Origin: Antedon bifida
Lineage: Eukaryota > Echinodermata > Crinoidea > Comatulida > Antedonidae
Assembly (NCBI GenBank): GCA_963402885.1
Contig: OY727103.1
Location: forward strand, 17,200,085-17,264,084
DNA: 64,000 nt
Reading direction: 5' to 3'
In this document: piece by piece, positions 1 through 11,991 of the stretch
Numbering within the stretch: position 1 is the stretch's first letter
Layout: every line of letters starts with the position of its first letter
Position numbers and translations under genes: made by a program
The notes under the pieces: generated by a model
What the model saw: the letters and a program-made list of their open reading frames with translations, nothing else
The model's database searches: none
What the model was told of the DNA's origin: nothing

Positions 1-195
1 GCGGATTTCCGTTCAAATTAGGATAACCGATACGTAGGGCGGCTACAAAAATTGACGTCTACTATCTTTAGATAGGATTTTAATTAGCAAACAATACATT
101 GTTTGTTTGCATTGTCAATGCTTCTAAAGGCGATAACAATGGTGTTTACCAACCCTACGAACCACCCTACGTAGGCGCGCCTAGATAATTATCAT

Positions 196-416
196 AACAA
201 TACATCGTAGGCTACGAACAATACATCGTAGGAGAGAACAATACATCGTAGGAGAGAACAATACATCGTAGGCTACGAACAATACATCGTAGGCTACAAA
301 CAATACATCGTAGGTTACAAACAATACATCGTAGGCTACGAACAATACATCGTAGGAGAGAACAATGACCTACGATCTACCTACGCGTAGGCTACGAAAG
401 GCTACGCGTAGATACG
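196..416. repeat. Minisatellite, core ATACATCGTAGG
   Basis: About nine units of 19-20 bp built on AACAATACATCGTAGG plus a short variable tail (CTACG or AGAG). The units degrade on the right into CTACGCGTAGG variants. The left flank (120-195) also carries CTACGTAGG words, suggesting local origin. Confidence 0.85.
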
Positions 417-784
417 AAGCAGTAATTTCTTTCTGTACTGTAGCTAAAGTAAACGAACATTCACTCTCTCAATACTTTGTGTTTAAAAATTGAATTAATG
501 TCAAAAAATGATAATGCCTGATAAATTTTAACAGGTTCAAATTATAGACAAAAGGCTAAACTTTAGTCACGAAGCAGATAAAGCCAGCTGTGCATTACCC
601 ATAAAAAAATTGCTCACATCATATTTCACTAGAAGAGTACAAAGAGATAGCATAATGGGTGGGTAATGAAGCGCTAATTGAGATAATAAATTAACATTGT
701 TTTATAAACAATTGTATCCACTTCAGGAATTTTAGTTTGAAATAAAAAATGGAATGAAAAATAGACAAATATTACCAGAAGTAA

Positions 785-1003
785 TTTTGGTATTCTGTGA
801 GTATCACCTACCTGGATAATTCGACATACCTGTACTGTAAAGTAGAGGTAAAGTTTTCATCTACTGTACAAGTGGAGAACATAACTCAAAAAGTATTAGT
901 GGATAAAGTAATTACAGACAATACCACTATCTTAGAGGAGTTTTTAGCACATTTCGAATTATGTTCTTTAAAGAAAAGGTCTACAGTATGTCGGTTTATC
1001 CAG
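785..1003 (+). CDS. Candidate orphan exon, function unknown
   Basis: An open stretch from 785 in one frame encodes a region rich in V, T, E and K (VKFSSTVQVENITQ … LEEFLAHFELCSLKKRS). It ends CRFIQ exactly at a perfect CAG/GTAAGT donor (1001-1009). The left border is uncertain: possible acceptors are the AG at 800-801 or near 841-845. I do not recognise the family, see no partner exon nearby, and the stretch is short enough to occur by chance. Confidence 0.22.
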
Positions 1004-1481
1004 GTAAGTTAGGCACAAACAGAACCAATATATAACTCTTTCAAAAAGAAAAAAATCATCTTTTATAGAACCAATATATATTTTTATAGTATCTGGTATA
1101 ATAACCTAATGTATTCCAGCATCAGTACAGTACCAAAGGATATGCGCTTCTATCCTAGCCTAAGATTGGGAATTATAAATAGAGCGTATACTGACCCCAA
1201 ATAATACTGCCGGTTCTAATAGTATGCCTTTTTCCGTTCCTGCGTTAATCCTATACAAAGTTAGCGGGATTTATTTTATAATAATCCAGCCTTGGAAGGA
1301 AGTGAAGCATGAATTAAAAGGAAGGAATTTTTTTTTTTATAAACTTGGTTTTTTTAAACTTGATCAATAGATACAGTATAAACTAACTATTCATTTCTAA
1401 CAGCATGTTCGGTGGCAGATTCAGAATTTTTAAATAAGGGAAGTGGGCAAGGTCTAAAAATTGTAAAATGAAGTAATTCTT

Positions 1482-1632
1482 AAGCCCTGTCTACACTATG
1501 AAACTAGTTTGATGTGCATAAATATTGGTATGCATTGATATCCTTAAATATGGTAGTAATATGAAATCATGTCCATATATGGGCACAACACGTTTTTTGT
1601 CACATAAAGTTTGATAGTGTAGACAGAGCTTT
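1482..1632. mobile_element. MITE, TIR TAAAGCTCTGTCTACACTAT family (full copy)
   Basis: Left end AAGCCCTGTCTACACTATGA and right end ATAGTGTAGACAGAGCTTTA are inverted copies. The interior is itself partly palindromic (TATGGTAGTAATATGA, CATATATGGGCACA). The element is flanked by TTAA-like words. The same element recurs at 23,671, 24,065, 37,631, 38,252 and 61,385. Confidence 0.8.
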
Positions 1633-2154
1633 AACCATTTCCTATCTTTTGCTGCCTATGATGTTATTTTTCTGTCTCCCTGCACTGGGGATTTATTAAT
1701 AATAAGCCAACATTTTAAACTGTACAACCCCTTGCATTTGTAGGATAAGCTAACTTGCCATGGTGACTAAATGCTTAGTTAGAAATGTGATTTACTTTTA
1801 AAAAGAAAAAGAATTTAAGATATTTATCTGTGAAAAGAACCAGCAAGCAATTGAAATGAGAGACAGACACTGGAATCTCCTACATCACAATCCCATATCA
1901 TAATTATTCTACTCAATGATAAACTAAGGAAATAATACAGATTTTAAGAGTATAAACGTTATTTTAAAGTAAACATTATAATATACATATATATTATACA
2001 GGAAACATTCCACTATCATAAATTGCTAATCTTCTATATTTATATGGGTATAAATTACTAATGTTACAGGTTATACACACTCCATAAAAACAAAACTAGG
2101 TCACTTTGTGAAACAACCAATAACATGACTTCACATTGTATTCAGAAGCCAACT

Positions 2155-2309
2155 TTGACTAACAGTTACTGACTAACAGTTACTAACTAACCCAGTTACT
2201 AAGATTAACTAACAGTTACTAACTAACCCAGTTACTAAGATTAACTAACAGTTACTGACTAACAGTTACTAACTAACCCAGTTACTAAGATTAACTAACA
2301 GTTACTAAA
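2155..2309. repeat. Tandem repeat, AACAGTTACTRACT units
   Basis: Interleaved repeats of ACTAACAGTTACT and ACTAACCCAGTTACTAAGATT, giving higher-order units of about 35-55 bp, about three copies. Confidence 0.8.
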
Positions 2310-2989
2310 GACTGTAAATTTGGTTAAATTATTGCAGTTATATCAATCAATACTGTACATACAATATTTGTGGGAACAATAAATTAATAGAGAGAGAAAT
2401 ATTCCAATATAAATATAAACTCTGAAAAACTGCTGTGGAATATTGGTTGAATTCGGCTGTCAAACAATCAGTCTTACTTAGTCATGACACGTCCGCTTCA
2501 CGCTGGAATTCCGCACACCTACAAAACTAGCCTATCTCTTCCTACTGTACACAAACTAGCATTGTACTTACAGAATAAGCAAACAACAACCATAATAACA
2601 ATTAATAAAAGTCTGTCTGTCTGTTGTTGTTGTTTCCGTTTTAAATCTATCCGGGTTTCCGTAATAACGGTAGAGGAAAAATTCTATGAAATAATGCCAA
2701 ATTATTTAGGCCACTCACTGTGTGTGATGATATGCGGCCAGTTACCCTTTTGAGCGACAGTGAGTGGGCCGAAGACATACCAATGATTTCACTTCGGCGT
2801 AAGACATTTGGTCTCCAAACAAGTTTTTAAAAGTAAAACTTAATACTACTTACCTTCTATCAAATAAATCCTATTTTAGTAAATCATAGGCCTAATCATG
2901 ATATTCCAAGCAAAATATACCATTCCACGCGTGTTTACGTCTTCTCAAAGTAGACTTTCAATAACAAATGCAACAGAAATATACCGTGA

Positions 2990-3090
2990 TAACTTTCATA
3001 CGACGTGCTTAGAAACTTAAGTACGCCTGCGCACACCGGAAATCACTTCATGAGATATACGGCCGTTAGAGGGCTCCCGACTAAGGTAAA
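2990..3090. promoter_or_regulatory. Weak promoter-like CpG patch with NRF1/ETS-like words
   Basis: CGCCTGCGCACACCGGAAAT (from 3,024) joins a GC-rich CTGCGCA word to an ETS-type CCGGAAAT. It is followed by GGCCGTTAGAGGG and, at 3,086, a GTAAAA that could be a donor. Such words are common in animal TATA-less promoters, but no associated gene is visible. Confidence 0.18.
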
Positions 3091-4034
3091 AAAAAAATTC
3101 AAAAAACAAAGAAACACAATTTCTATAAACAATTACGGTAAACATAATGTTTTCACATTTGCGCGCAGCGGGTACTATGCGCTCTGTTAGTAAAAAACAG
3201 GGTAAGTTATTTAGTTTTGCTTATTCAATTAAAGTCAGTAGATGTCTTCAAAATTAAAAAGGAGAAAGATTTTAAATATTTAGGCTAATTTAACACAAAA
3301 GTAGGCCTACAAACAAACGTAATTGTTTGTTAAGCAAGCAAGCCTTTGGCCATATACCCATCAAAATGGTCAGTTTTTGTCTTCTTATTCCTAAAGTAGC
3401 CTAATCCTCCTATTTTTCCTATCTTTAGCAGGCTTATTTTTTATTCGTTTCCAGGTTGAATGAATAATTTGCCCTCCATGCATTCATATTCTTCTTTTAT
3501 AAGAAAATGTGCATAAGAAATTATAAATATGTTCAACACAGGCAGCCGGTAATGATATTGGTGACAATATTCCTCCAAGCGGACATCTAGTGCAAGTGGG
3601 TCAAACGGGGACAAGGGACCTTGATCTTAAATAAGAAAAGAAGACTATCTCATTCAACTACTATTCCTAGCAATATTATTCTTGATTATACTGGTTTAAA
3701 AAAAACTCTCATTAGAACGTTCCCAAATGGCTTCAAGGTATTCAGTCTCATTGTAAATATTAATATCCATCCATTGATTATTATGATTATAAATTTCATT
3801 ACGTATAGCTCTGAGTTAGAGCAAAATAATGAATAATAATGAGTCAATTTAATAAATCTGTAAATACATCGGTTGTGTGGACACACGTTACCTTAACAAG
3901 CGTTCGTTTAATTGTTCAATGTTTACTCATAATTTTAATTATGAAGACGTGAACATTATTAAACAGAAAAACTTACAAGAATTTACCTAAACATTTTATC
4001 CTATTTATTTAGTAAATTTTAAAGAAAAAAGTAT

Positions 4035-4170
4035 ATCTGTGATGGCGCTAGTTACAATCCGTTACGCTTGATTGATATTAGCAACGCGGAAGTAGTACAC
4101 GCAATGTAATCCGAACGGTAGATTGTGATAGGTCAAATTACTTGTTTCGCGTGCGTCATTGCAATAGTGC
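4035..4170. promoter_or_regulatory. Weak promoter-like CpG patch
   Basis: Contains GATGGCGCTAG, ACGCGGAAGTAG (ETS-like) and TTTCGCGTGCGTCA in an otherwise CpG-poor stretch. No linked transcript or coding exon is visible. Speculative. Confidence 0.15.
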
Positions 4171-4857
4171 GTCGTACTTTGATTTACATAAACTTAAATT
4201 GCGAACAAATTAACTATACGTTTATATTCCTTTAATTCTACCTGTATTCGTTAAGTCCCAATTGACATCTTTAATTAATTTTTATTACGTATTATATAAT
4301 TTTCATTGATCTAATATGAAGCTATGTCAAAAGCTCCGAATTAACGAAATCAGATTAATGGGAAACAAATTCATAGCTTATTATAAAATGCAGATAAACC
4401 GTGCAGGTTATGCGTGTCTTGCTGTCAGTGCTCAACATACAAATTACACCTATACGCCATGTTCCTAAATGTACAAATCTAGAGTAAAGCGTCCACAGGG
4501 AAAGATTGCATAAGAAATGGTGCATGGCAACGTTGACGTTTACCATTGGTTGATATGTACGGGCCTAGAAAGACTATTGGCTAAAATGTTGGTGGTTAAA
4601 ATGTTGGTGGTTAGGGCAGAGCTGGTGCACCTTAGATTCAGAAATGTCATGCAAGCAATTATAGAGTTTAGCTTAGATTCCAATTGCATTTTGTCAGTGT
4701 TGTAGTGCGATTATGACTGGTTGTAATTCATCAGAAACATACAAAAATATATCAAGTTGACGCATGCAAACGCATCATCCGTTTCTCAGTCACCAATAAA
4801 TACGAAGACGAAGATATCGAAGTGGACACAGAATAAACCCTACACCATATGCCTAAT

Positions 4858-5205
4858 TTTTTATCTAATAAAGGACTACATTTCATTCTTTTAGGAAAGA
4901 CTAATTTCAATCTAATTGAGTCAGTCAATGTTCTACTTCAATCTGAATCCGAATTGTTAATCTAACAATGGACTAATATCCTAGTTCATTCGTTTAGTAA
5001 AGACTATATTTCAATCTAATTGTGTCAGTCTGTCAATGTTCTACTTCAATCTGAATCCGAGTAGTTAATCTAACAAAGGAATATAGTTTTTTATTCTAAG
5101 AAAAACTATATTTCAATCTCATTGAGTCAATCAATGTTCTACTTCAATCTGAATCCTATAGTTGTTAATCTAACAAAGGACTACATTACACTCTTTTAGT
5201 GCAAT
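4858..5205. repeat. Tandem repeat, about 105-bp unit, 3+ copies
   Basis: Each unit carries CAATGTTCTACTTCAATCTG, then AATCCGA, GTTAATCTAACAA, AGGACTA and a partly variable spacer ending TATTTCAATCTAATTG. Copies of the core are at about 4,927, 5,035 and 5,132. Confidence 0.85.
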
Positions 5206-5799
5206 ATGAACTTGTTTTTATTCCAAATTTGTCTTGCATGCAATATCTATAAAATTGAAATGCTTAGGGATAAATCAAACAGACATAGCCTTAAAGCAAT
5301 GGTACTTACTACAATGTTGATGGGTTAAAATACGTAACAATCTACGCAATTTATGCATTGAACTAATATTCTTGTCACATCTAATTCAATTAAACTATTG
5401 TTCTAGATTCATAAAAATTCAAAGACAACGGTTTTAAAACATTCCGAAAGATCATAAAAATGCATTGGCATCTAGCATTCTCGTTTGAGTTTGCAACGAT
5501 TTAAAAATAACGTTCACAAAGATGCCGATATTACTGATCTCAAAGATTCATTTTGATAAAAATGCATACAAATTATTTCGATCAAGTGGGCCTAAATACC
5601 ATTTGGAATATTGTAAACTGTCCTAAATGTACTGAAAATACAGTAGGCCTATGATCATCAACTTCTTCCTGACGCAAGCTACTTCGCGGTACTGTGGTTA
5701 AACAATAATCACACTGATGTACCAAATATTCAGGGAAAACAGGTCAACCGACAGATTTAAACCCAGTTTACTTCATAAAACTTCAGCAAATAGGTTTGT

Positions 5800-6620
5800 A
5801 GAAGTATACAAAACTTCAGTTTGTAAACTCTGAGTTTGCAAAAAATGCGCGTAGACTACATTAGCAAAACCAAGTTTTGGAAGAACGTTTGTCGGTGTAG
5901 ACAGTTAAGCAACTTTGGTAAACTGCAGAAATCTAGTTTGTCAGATGTGTGAATCCTTGACTGTCTTTGTAGTCATGCGATCTTCCAGAAGGACAGAATC
6001 TAGAAGCACACTGTAGAAAATTTAATTTCCAAACTTCAAGTTTGCAAACAAACCTTTGGTACAGTTTGTTAGTGTATTCTCCAAACTGTGGCAAACGAGT
6101 TCAGCAAGAAACGTTATCCAAAGTTTACTAATTTTAGACCAGTTAACAAACTTTGGCAAACAGAAAAAACAAAAGTTTACACTAGTAAACTTTAGTTTCC
6201 AATCTTGAACAAACTGTGTAGACCAGGTAACCAACTGTGGTAAACTGCAGAAATCTAGTTTGCAGAAGTTTAGGCCATGCTTATTCTGAACAAATTAGTT
6301 TGTGAATCAAATGATAGTCTTTGTAGAGATTGCAGTTTTAGTCTAAACTGAGATTTTGTTTGCAATCTCAGAGTTTTCTTTGACAAACTTCGGCAAACTG
6401 CAGACAAAAGCTTACAGTCTAGGGGCCTACACACTTTAGTTTCCAAACTAGAGAAAACTCCGATTTTGCAAACAAAAATTTGGCAAAGTTTGCTGGTGTT
6501 CTCCAAACAGTGACAGTCTTTGCAAACTTTGTGAGGAAAAGATTTCCAAAGGTTTACTAGTGTAGGTCTAGAGAGCAGTTAACAAACTGAAGGTAACAAG
6601 TTTTCAGAGGTCTACACAAA
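5800..6620. repeat. Degenerate AAACTT/AAGTTT-rich repeat region
   Basis: Long segments recur imperfectly. GGTAAACTGCAGAAATCTAG occurs at about 5,919 and 6,239. A TTTCCAAACT…TTTGCAAACAAA…GTTTG…TTCTCCAAAC segment occurs at about 6,027 and 6,440. Many short AAACT/AGTTT words occur in both orientations, so hairpins are possible. Open frames here are by-products. Confidence 0.7.
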
Positions 6621-7180
6621 CAACAGTGACGATACACCCACTAACATGCATTTTAATTTCGTTTGTTTCAATATCAAAGTTAAAGCAATACAGGTCGATT
6701 TGTTGATTGAAGCTGTTGCCAGGATATATCACGTATTCTCTGAGGATTCAGCCCATTCACGAGTGTTCTAATATTCTAAATGTATCACATTTCTGGCAAA
6801 CAATACTGTATACAGTTACAGTTATGTACATTACATCAATATTGTTCTTATCGATGTTTTCTTATTTGAATTACTTGAACATTTCAATAGTAGTAATTTG
6901 CCAATTATAAAATGGTGTTCGTTTAATTATGAACTGGTAGTTTAATTTCAATAGACCCCGAAGCCAAGCGAGTTTAATGACATAGATGATATTGTTTTGT
7001 ATAATATTTATAGTCAAATCAACACCTAAGAATGACATCTGGATTTTATATTTTAGCCGATTCTCACACTGTATGTTTAATCTATTCCTCTAATGTTAAA
7101 TGGTGTTCTTACTATTTTGTCGATAGTACATTCAATTGTACATTTGTATTTTTCAACTTAACCTAAACAACGAAACTGTT
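6621..7180. other. AT-rich sequence, nothing recognised
   Basis: No gene or repeat family recognised in this stretch. Confidence 0.35.
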
Positions 7181-7810
7181 CTGCAAAAGCAAAACTAACA
7201 CCACAAAGTGAAAGTCATGAGCTACACAGACTAAAGACGTTGACACAAGTTAAGTTCGTTGACTCTTTCATATACTCTCGGATAGGCCCATAACTGGATG
7301 ATCCGCGCAAACGCAACGTAACGAGCACACGTTAAAGATTGTTCCCCATGAGCAACAAATAAAGGTTGATTTAAATTGAATATATTGTTTAGTAGGCCTG
7401 AATATAAAACAAACAGAAAAATACGCAAAATGAAACTCCTGAATCTATCTGTACGGTACTGTATCTCTGTTTACCTGTCCTGTACCGTATCACAGGCGAA
7501 TTTTCAGTACGTAGCGTGTACGTACGTGCTGCCAGTACGATGGCCTATCATTGGACAACAAAAATAACCTTAACAAATACAGTTGGCAACGAAAAGCAAA
7601 AGTAAAACTAACATCACAAGGTGAGACTGATGAGCAAAACGAAATAATTTACACAAGGACAACAAAATATAAGCACGTACGTGCAACGTGCAAGAAAAAC
7701 AATAGTTAATATTTTTTTTTTAAATCTAAATTGGCACATAACTAGATTTGAACTCACCACCAAGACAAGTTTGATGATCGGCGAAGACGCAGAATTACGC
7801 ACACGTTAAA
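7180..7810. repeat. Diverged duplication (two copies about 400 bp apart)
   Basis: GCAAAACTAACACCACAA…GTGAAAGTCATGAGC at about 7,188 corresponds to GTAAAACTAACATCACAA…GTGAGACTGATGAGC at about 7,601. Both copies end with a 'CGCA…ACGT/ACGC…CACACGTTAAA' motif (7,320s and 7,795s). The two are substantially diverged. The second contains a TTTGAACTCACC word that might be an eroded B box. Confidence 0.55.
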
Positions 7811-8284
7811 CAAGCGTAGACAAAATACATCTTGTTTGCCGTTTTTGAAAGTGTTGAAGCAAAACGAAATTAAATTTATAAACAGTACAATAGCTCAAAT
7901 GATCGTAACCTGTCATGAACTTTAACAATAAACGTCAACATCAATTAATATAGCAAGAACAATTATTTTCACTAAATCATAATCAAGTTAATGTACATCA
8001 CCGCGCTCACAAATTGATACATTGTCTACTCTTTTCCGAAACAAATAACTGAAATCGATAAGGATCGATAAATATTAAACGCTCGAGTTCTGCGTGTAAT
8101 TGTTGATCCCCAAAGGGCAGTGAACCACGCCAGACAATTGGCCGTCAATGAGTTGATAGTGTCAACAAAGAGGCACACAAATTTACAGAAAGAATTAAGT
8201 CAAACGTCACAATATACATGTACGGATATCAATATCCATTCACCGAAATGTAATATTGCCGACTACGCAACACAATATGAAGTA

Positions 8285-8560
8285 GAACCATAAGGGGACA
8301 CCTTCGGGACCGACAAATCCCCTTAAAAGGCATGTCGTCTGAATAGCGGTTAGCTGTAGTGTTAACACACATTGGTCTTATCCTTTTATAGGAAAGTGGC
8401 TCTAAATAGAGGTATCCCAGGGGTTTTACTAACCACATATTAAGTGTTATACATATACAGTGCTCAGGGGGACACGTCCTATTAACGTTCCGTATGGAAC
8501 TACGGGCAATATAACACTATACGACAAACTCCGAGACACTGTACTGTATAGGCGCCAACG
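8285..8560. repeat. GGGGACAC-family dispersed repeat
   Basis: Contains ATAAGGGGACACCTTCGGGA followed by CCGACAAATCCCCTTAAAAG, then GTCGTCTGAATAGCGGTTAGC and a GTGTTAACACA run. This is the full-length order of the family also seen at 58,555. Confidence 0.75.
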
Positions 8561-8844
8561 TACAGACGTTTTGCAACTATTTAGGTTAATTTATAATACA
8601 ATAAAATAAAATTGTGAAGAAGAATAACACGCCCTGACCTGTATTTGACAATATGCAGGTAGAGATATAACTTAAGTTACGTTTCCTAAGAGATGTGATC
8701 GAACAGAATTGATGTTAATATCTACCAGTATGTATGATGCACATCTTAATAAAGCTTAATAAAACATTACTCTTCTCATTCATTTCAGAAAATATCCTAT
8801 ATTCAAATCAGAAAGATGGTTTATTCGTTCGTCAAACTTTGACA

Positions 8845-9065
8845 CCATCGGGATTCAACAAAGTATCCTCAGCGGTGTTCACTGAATAGAGGTTGGCCAC
8901 GTGGTGTCAATAGATCCTCTTTGTATCACGGGAAAGTGTCCCCTGAATTAGAACGTCTTCTGAATGAGACGATCCAAAGGGGTTCTTTGAATATACTTGG
9001 AATATACTAAAATGTCGGGGCCTTGTAATATACAAATCAATATATGGGGACCCATTCAATGGAAG
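8845..9065. repeat. Diverged GGGGACAC-family copy
   Basis: ACACCATCGGGATTCAACAA, TTCACTGAATAGAGGTTGGC and GGGAAAGTGTCCCCTGAATT keep the family order but with many substitutions. Confidence 0.6.
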
Positions 9066-9349
9066 GTTTGCTCTACACAATTAGTGACCACACATGAGCA
9101 AAAATATGCAAGACATTTATGCAGTAAACAAGTAACCAACAGTGCCATCATGAAGAGAGATGAGAGATAAAGGGAGGGGCGGGGGAGTATAGAAGTTGCT
9201 TTATTCTAAGGAGTAAGGAATAAGGAGAGGAAGACAAATGAGAGGATGGAGAGATGAAATCTCCAAATATACACCAACACGGCAACCTGGATGAGAATGG
9301 CACATGACAAAAGAAATGGAAATTTCTGGAGAAGGGCTTTACCCAACTA

Positions 9350-9650
9350 TGGATGAAGATGATGATGATGATGATGAAGATGATGATGAAGAAGATGAAA
9401 AAGATGAAGCTGATAAAGATGAAGAAGATGAAGCTGATAAAGATGAAGATTAAGCTGATAAGGTGAAGAAAATGAAGCTGATAAAGGTGAAGAAGATGAA
9501 GCTGATAAAGATGAAGCTCATAATGATGATGAAGCTGATGATGATGATGATGAAGCTGATGATGTTGAAGATGAAGCTGATGGAGATGAAGATGAAGCTG
9601 ATGACGCTGAAGCTGATGATGATAAAGCTGATGAAGATGAAGCGGATGAT
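9350..9650. repeat. GAT/GAA-rich microsatellite
   Basis: About 300 bp of imperfect GATGAAGCTGAT and GATGAAGAT units. Six-frame openness here (poly-Met/Lys or Ile/Phe/Ser) is a composition artefact. Confidence 0.9.
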
Positions 9651-9769
9651 GTCAGTACCGACAAACATTTGTTGTAAGCAAAATAACGTATTTACGTCGA
9701 GCGCAGCTATTATTCAACACGTGACTGTTGCGCCGGATGGTAACTTGAAGATAAAATATGTTATTTAAG

Positions 9770-10420
9770 TATCACGATTAAAAACAGCACTTTTAATATC
9801 CCTTTTCTTAATTTATACATTTTCACGACCAAACGTAAATTATGCAATAACCAACTACCTACAGACGATCAGCCTATAGCTAAAGGTGGCATGTTAATTT
9901 AATGTAACGATTAATGCTCTCATGTCTCCCGAGTTCTAGCTGATCTGGGCAATTACATTTATTTATGAGCGTAAATGTTTGTTAATACGCGACTAAAATC
10001 CGAATGACCGCTGTTTATTGATCCACTCAATTTTAGCAATACGTTTAGTGTAACTATGCAGGGATATCAAAACCATATTTATTTGCAAGCAGTAATATTA
10101 CAAAAAATTATATCTAGATTATGTATTTAAAACGTTTGTCCGAGCCAGCGCATAACAATAGTGGATAAAATATAGCTGCCATATGCCACAGCGTTTTCCA
10201 GGGTTTTCCCAAGAAACTCACTCACACTTCGGTTAATGTTTTGTAAACATATCTTATAAGTTCATGAAATTACACCGTTCACACTTCGCCCGAGTACGGT
10301 TAATGTTTTGTAAACATATCTTAAGATATATCATGTCTCTTGAAAGATGAAGCTTGGTGTCCCCTATAGCTTTGACACTACGGTTTTCATTTATTGATTA
10401 CATTTATAACATCAAATGGT
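9770..10420. other. Mostly unique AT-rich sequence with a short direct repeat
   Basis: CGGTTAATGTTTTGTAAACA followed by TATCTTA occurs twice (about 10,231 and 10,298), 67 bp apart. Nothing else recognised. Confidence 0.5.
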
Positions 10421-10637
10421 GGACGCAGATGTCTTCGTGTGGACGCAGATGTCTTCGGGTGGACACAGATGTCTTAGGGTGGACGCAGACGTCTTCGGGT
10501 GGACGCAGATGTCTTCGGGTGGACGCATATGACTTCGGGTGGACGCAGATGTTTTCGGGTGGACGCAGATGTCTTCGGGTGGACACAGATGTCTTAGGGT
10601 GGACGCAGGTGTCTTAGGGTGGACGCAGGTGTCTTCT
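10421..10637. repeat. 20-bp minisatellite GGTGGACGCAGATGTCTTCG
   Basis: About 11 tandem copies with few substitutions (GTCTTAGG, ACACAG variants). Open frames on both strands across it (WTQMSSGGRR-type peptides) are repeat artefacts, since the period is not a multiple of three and all frames look alike. Confidence 0.92.
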
Positions 10638-10694
10638 GATGAAACAGGGACTTTTAGATTTTGTACAACTTTTTGCACAAACGGGTTGTCCCCG

Positions 10695-10765
10695 CCTTCC
10701 TCCAGATAAAGACCATTTATATGCGACACCCCTCTTCAGGGGACACTCCTATTTAGATCTCCCTT
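10695..10765. repeat. GGGGACAC-family fragment
   Basis: ACCCCTCTTCAGGGGACACT and CCTATTTAGA remain. It sits just beyond the 20-bp minisatellite. Confidence 0.5.
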
Positions 10766-11321
10766 TAATATTCCGAATGCAACCATGCTTGCGATTTGGC
10801 GCTACTGCAGTTTGTATCTAATGGGACATTAAATCAAAACATCTTTTAGGAGTAAAACAATAACAAACTACTCAAATTATACCACTTTAATTTATTAGTG
10901 AAAGAGATATTTATAGAAAGCTTTTCTAGTTTAAAAACAATATGCAAAATCTGTTATACAAATATCAAACGATTGTTCATTGTCACACATAATACAAATA
11001 AGTGTTAAATATATATTTAATCACGTGGAATTAGCAATCAACCACACACGCACGCACACGGAAAAATTCTACATAAGATTAAGCGAAAATAAAAATTAAT
11101 TTTTACAAGAAAGACAATGTTTATGACAAATATAAAGAAAGTAACTTGAAATGAAAACTAATACTAACTTAATAATTTTAGATTTTTTTTTATGGTTCAC
11201 ACTAAAGTCATGTCCAGTATGATAAACAGCAAAATGGTTCAATAATCTCTCTAATTTTAAAGCTCCCGATCCTCTGTATCTCATAATGAGCTTTTATAGA
11301 TTGGCAACTTATACAAGCTCA

Positions 11322-11480
11322 TGGGTATCTCCACATATGGCAAATTTGTTCTGATTATCATAGCAAATTATGTGATATACCGTCACATATGTATCACATG
11401 TGCCGCCTGTATTATAGTCTATGTGTGATACATGTACTGTATTACTGAAATTGACTATGATACGGGACAAATGCAATTAA
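11322..11480. mobile_element. MITE, TACTGTATCT/AGATACAGTA palindromic family
   Basis: GGTATCTCCACATATGGCAA, then CACATATGTATCACATGTG, CCTGTATTATAG, TGTGATACATG and TACTGTATTAC. These match, in the opposite orientation, the better copies at 23,821 and 60,467. The interior is rich in CACATGTG half-palindromes. Confidence 0.65.
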
Positions 11481-11991
11481 TCGGCTATTCTGAGAACCGT
11501 TTAAATCCTAGACATTGTTAAGTGTCGGTTTACCATTCTGATCACGTATATTGCATATATTACAGTGTTTATCCATAACTGGACACAATTTAATGTGAAC
11601 TCAAACATAGTGTTGAAAAAATACCAACATTGTGAAACGAAGCATGACGATGTCATATACAGTAATTCTATTTCATCTTTACATATAATAATCATTCAAA
11701 ATATTTTGTTTGTACAAATAATTTATTATTTCATCCAGACACTGTGACTTAAAAGTTAAATAATACAAGCAAGCACAAACATCTAGTACCTTAACTGACG
11801 ATTTTGGAAGAATTGCGGTCCGATTTTGTTTATAAATCATCATTTAGTATTTTTATATAATACATATATATTTATTGTTTTCTTTTCATAAACATTTATA
11901 CATTACATATATACAATAACACCTTTAAAATCCATAGGCCTATGCATTTTATCTGCCATATCAAGGTTTGTGGTACCATTAGCCACCGTCA

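Larger units (their letters stand above)
2310..4857. other. AT-rich sequence without recognised gene
   Basis: No gene, RNA or mobile element recognised. Two patches are richer in CpG than their surroundings (about 2,990-3,090 and 4,035-4,170) and are listed separately as weak regulatory candidates. Confidence 0.4.

Noticed and set aside
196-416. CRISPR-like array of short repeats
   Set aside because: Units are contiguous with no unique spacers of constant length, and this is animal DNA. The same argument applies to the other arrays.
9450-9768. Poly-Met/Lys and poly-Ile/Phe/Ser open frames
   Set aside because: GAT/GAA microsatellite.
10354-10729. WTQMSSGGRR / RHLRPPEDICVHP repeated peptides on both strands
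   Set aside because: 20-bp minisatellite read in several frames; not a multiple of three, so the peptide repeat is coincidental.
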